A program made the translations under genes and the position numbers. From Clostridiaceae bacterium (GTDB lineage Bacteria; Bacillota; Clostridia; Lachnospirales; Lachnospiraceae), in assembly GCA_902363735.1 (NCBI GenBank), contig CABJBA010000012.1:103906-167905 (forward strand): a stretch of DNA of 64,000 bases. The letters are read 5' to 3'. The notes below the pieces were generated by a model, which made no database searches, had not been told where the DNA came from, and saw only the letters and a list, made by a program, of their open reading frames with translations. Below, in pieces: positions 62,634-64,000 of the stretch (position 1 is its first letter; each line of letters opens with the position of its first letter).

Positions 62634-62993
62634 ATGAAATTACAGGGAAAAGTATTAGAAGATTTAAAAGAAGAACTAATAAGATCTATGGAAGGAAAAA
62701 CTGAAGATGAAAAAATTGAAATACTGAGAAGAAGATATAGAATTGATTGGGATATTCCTAGATATGATGACAGTCTTACAAGACCATGTAAGTTTTTGTA
62801 TGCTCAAGTTTTCACTTATTGCAACTCAATCGAATTAGAGCTGGAATTAAATTTTTTCTTATTCTTAGTCAATTTTTTTGGACAACTTTTTGGCTTTTGT
62901 TTCAACGAAGAAAATACCGTTTTTTTAGGCTGCACATGCCCTTGTGGTAACAAACAAATAATTCTTTATTATTCAATAGCATTTAGAGATTAA
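62634..62993 (+). CDS. Hypothetical protein
   Basis: 119 residues, not recognised. The N-terminal 45 residues are a charged helix (LEDLKEELIRSMEGKTEDEK, then RRRYRIDWDIPRYDD). A hydrophobic Phe-rich stretch (FFLFLVNFFGQLFGF) and a CTCPCGNK motif follow. A GAGG site lies about 11 bases before the ATG and a strong terminator lies 28 bases after the stop, which supports a real transcript. The change in composition mid-protein could mean a fusion to, or invasion by, foreign DNA. Confidence 0.45.
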   Translation: MKLQGKVLEDLKEELIRSMEGKTEDEKIEILRRRYRIDWDIPRYDDSLTRPCKFLYAQVFTYCNSIELELELNFFLFLVNFFGQLFGFCFNEENTVFLGCTCPCGNKQIILYYSIAFRD

Positions 62994-63020
62994 TAAGCTT
63001 ACTGCCTTTTAATGATGTTT

Positions 63021-63066
63021 GAGGTTTCTCAGCTGATTTACCGTCAGAGAGAAACCTCTTTTATTT
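63021..63066 (+). terminator. Terminator of the hypothetical gene
   Basis: GAGGTTTCTC (63021-63030) with GAGAAACCTC (63049-63058), followed by TTTTATTTT. Confidence 0.85.
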
Positions 63067-63293
63067 TGGAGAAAAAAAGTAAATTGGAATTAATGTATTA
63101 TAAAATCAATAAACATTTTGATACAATGCAACATGAAAAAAAGGTAGTATTTACTAAACTTTTAGAATGGAACAGATGAGAGCGGAACCCGTAATCTCCA
63201 CTCTAATTTTGTATGTGCATGGATATTTAAAAAGACTCTTTTAATTCCTTGTGATATATTGTGTGATATAACTTACTCTAATACAAACAAATG

Positions 63294-63318
63294 GCGGGCC
63301 CGGAATACCGAAGCCCGC
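63294..63318 (-). terminator. Hairpin after the Cys-rich gene
   Basis: GCGGGC (63294-63299) with GCCCGC (63313-63318); the minus strand continues into CATTTGTTTG, a weak T tract. It lies just beyond the stop at 63331. Confidence 0.6.
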
Positions 63319-63330
63319 TCTTATCAAAGA

Positions 63331-63624
63331 CTATCTTTCATATTCGTTATACTCTTCATACTCTTCATACTCTTCATATTTTTTACATTCGTCACATTCG
63401 TTTTCTTTCCGTTTGCATTTTCTGCAACCTTCATCAAAGCCTCTCCAGTAAGCTTCTTTTAATACTTTTTCAAACCATTCGCAATTCTCGCCGTGATCAC
63501 GCTTATGATCGCATTCACATTCATGTCTTTTTTCACATTCACGTTTAGGTTTGTATTCACATTCACGTTTAGGTTCGCACTTTCCAACACATTTACACCT
63601 ACATTTAAAACTTTCACTACTCAT
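63331..63624 (-). CDS. Cysteine-rich charged repeat protein
   Basis: 97 residues with about 15 Cys. The N-terminal half is CRCKCVGKC followed by repeats of KRECE type (CEPKRECEYKPKRECE, KRHECECDHKRD). The middle contains a more ordinary helix (WFEKVLKEAYWRGFDEG), then CRKCKRKENECDECK, and the C-terminus is a Glu-Tyr repeat (YEEYEEYEEYNEY). No signal peptide. AAAGGTGTG precedes the ATG. Cys-rich, charged low-complexity proteins of this size occur in clostridial spore coat or exosporium, which is one possibility; metal binding is another. Not recognised as a named family. Confidence 0.6.
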   Translation of the reverse strand: MSSESFKCRCKCVGKCEPKRECEYKPKRECEKRHECECDHKRDHGENCEWFEKVLKEAYWRGFDEGCRKCKRKENECDECKKYEEYEEYEEYNEYER

Positions 63625-63679
63625 ATACTTTCACACCTTTCATATTGTACTACACAATATTATATGGGACAAGTAAGCA

Positions 63680-64000
63680 AGGTGTGAATCCCCAGAACTG
63701 GTGGAAAAAGGCTCCAGTATGAATCACCGGGCCCGCTTAGCTGGAGTGATATATAGAAATAAATACTTTATATAATAATTATATGCTGTAATTTAAAATA
63801 GTACCCTGAGATACGGTACCGTACGGGCCGGAGAGGTCTGCAGGTTAGGATCAGGGCATAAACTTGTATATGCATAAGGTGACATGGTCGCTGGGAATGT
63901 CTGTATACGGTAAACCATGAGTACGGCCTTAAATGATGACCGCCAATAGGCGGTCTGGTTTACGCTTCTGTTTTTATTTTACAGATTTCAGGGATCTGAT
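63680..64000 (+). ncRNA. Structured non-coding region at the right edge, possible group II intron RNA fragment
   Basis: No reading frame of note, GC-rich compared with its surroundings and full of paired elements. CTCCAG/CTGGAG flanks a GGGCCCGC segment near 63713-63737. ACGGTACCGT near 63813 is a palindrome. GTAAACCA (63910-63917) pairs with TGGTTTAC (63956-63963) enclosing the hairpin GACCGCC-AATA-GGCGGTC (63938-63955). Segments such as GGTGTGAATCCCC and AAGGTGACATGGTCGCTGGG recall domain I of bacterial group II introns, but no clear GUGYG 5' end was found and the intron ORF would lie outside the window. Direction is assumed plus. Confidence 0.4.

Larger units (their letters stand above)
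62994..63330. other. Intergenic region with two terminators
   Basis: 337 bp between convergent genes. It holds the plus-strand terminator at 63021-63066 and a minus-strand GC-rich hairpin at 63294-63318. Between them is AT-rich sequence with no gene seen. Confidence 0.5.

Noticed and set aside
1..64000. rRNA, tRNA, transposase or phage genes
   Set aside because: None of the recognisable sequences or protein signatures was seen in the window.

Overview
The window looks like a chromosomal segment of an anaerobic, spore-forming Clostridia of the Lachnospiraceae type (Lacrimispora / 'Clostridium' cluster XIVa-like). The case rests on moderate-to-low GC, strong AGGAGG ribosome sites, a six-gene Rnf complex, a flavin-based lactate dehydrogenase/Etf operon, a LysM-GH18 spore-type hydrolase, T-box regulation and many ABC and PTS carbohydrate systems. 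The assignment is inferred from gene content and was not searched. No rRNA, tRNA, transposase or CRISPR array is visible.

Layout. 1-15.4 kb (all minus): a partial SIS-domain sugar-phosphate protein, an EF-G paralogue, a YHYH/cell-wall-repeat secreted protein, then a glycan-utilisation locus. That locus holds a YesN/YesM-type two-component system, a solute-binding lipoprotein, two permeases, an 812-aa uncharacterised toroid-like protein, an acyltransferase-like protein and a BadF-type sugar kinase. 15.7-24.6 kb (mostly plus): aromatic amino-acid block with aroF-tyrA-aroA, an APC permease, and an ABC transporter (TrpXYZ type) behind a T-box leader whose specifier reads UGG (Trp). 24.6-31.1 kb: glucuronate/KDPG catabolism with two PfkB kinases, eda, an IclR regulator, a LacI regulator and uxaC; a 52-bp tandem repeat array lies between the two regulator genes. 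31.2-36.2 kb (minus): rnfCDGEAB. 36.4-40.5 kb: MarR regulator plus a heterodimeric ABC exporter. 40.7-43.1 kb: LysM-GH18 protein and a PAS-GGDEF protein. 43.2-49.9 kb: ridA, lctD, lctC, lctB, lctP and a FadR-type GntR regulator, with a clear promoter and two palindromic operators. 50.1-51.7 kb: a 53-aa gamma-like subunit and the beta subunit of a sodium-pumping decarboxylase behind a leader carrying a terminator. 51.9-59.9 kb: 2H phosphoesterase, DUF6176-like protein, GH38 alpha-mannosidase with PTS IIA/IIB/IIC and a PRD regulator. 60.2-64 kb: an ECF S-component/DUF4430 pair, GlsB- and CsbD-type stress proteins, a hypothetical protein, a cysteine-rich protein and a structured non-coding region at the right edge.

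How the parts connect. Uronate-derived KDG is phosphorylated by KdgK and split by Eda. Lactate is oxidised by LctBCD, which in characterised acetogens couples NAD+ reduction to reduced-ferredoxin consumption; Rnf interconverts reduced ferredoxin/NADH with an ion gradient, so the two operons are energetically complementary. The shikimate genes and the Trp-type transporter form an aromatic amino-acid supply block. The most unusual features are the 52-bp palindrome-bearing repeats, the uncharacterised 812-aa enzyme cassette, the attenuator-like leader before the orphan decarboxylase subunits, and the structured RNA-like DNA at the right edge.
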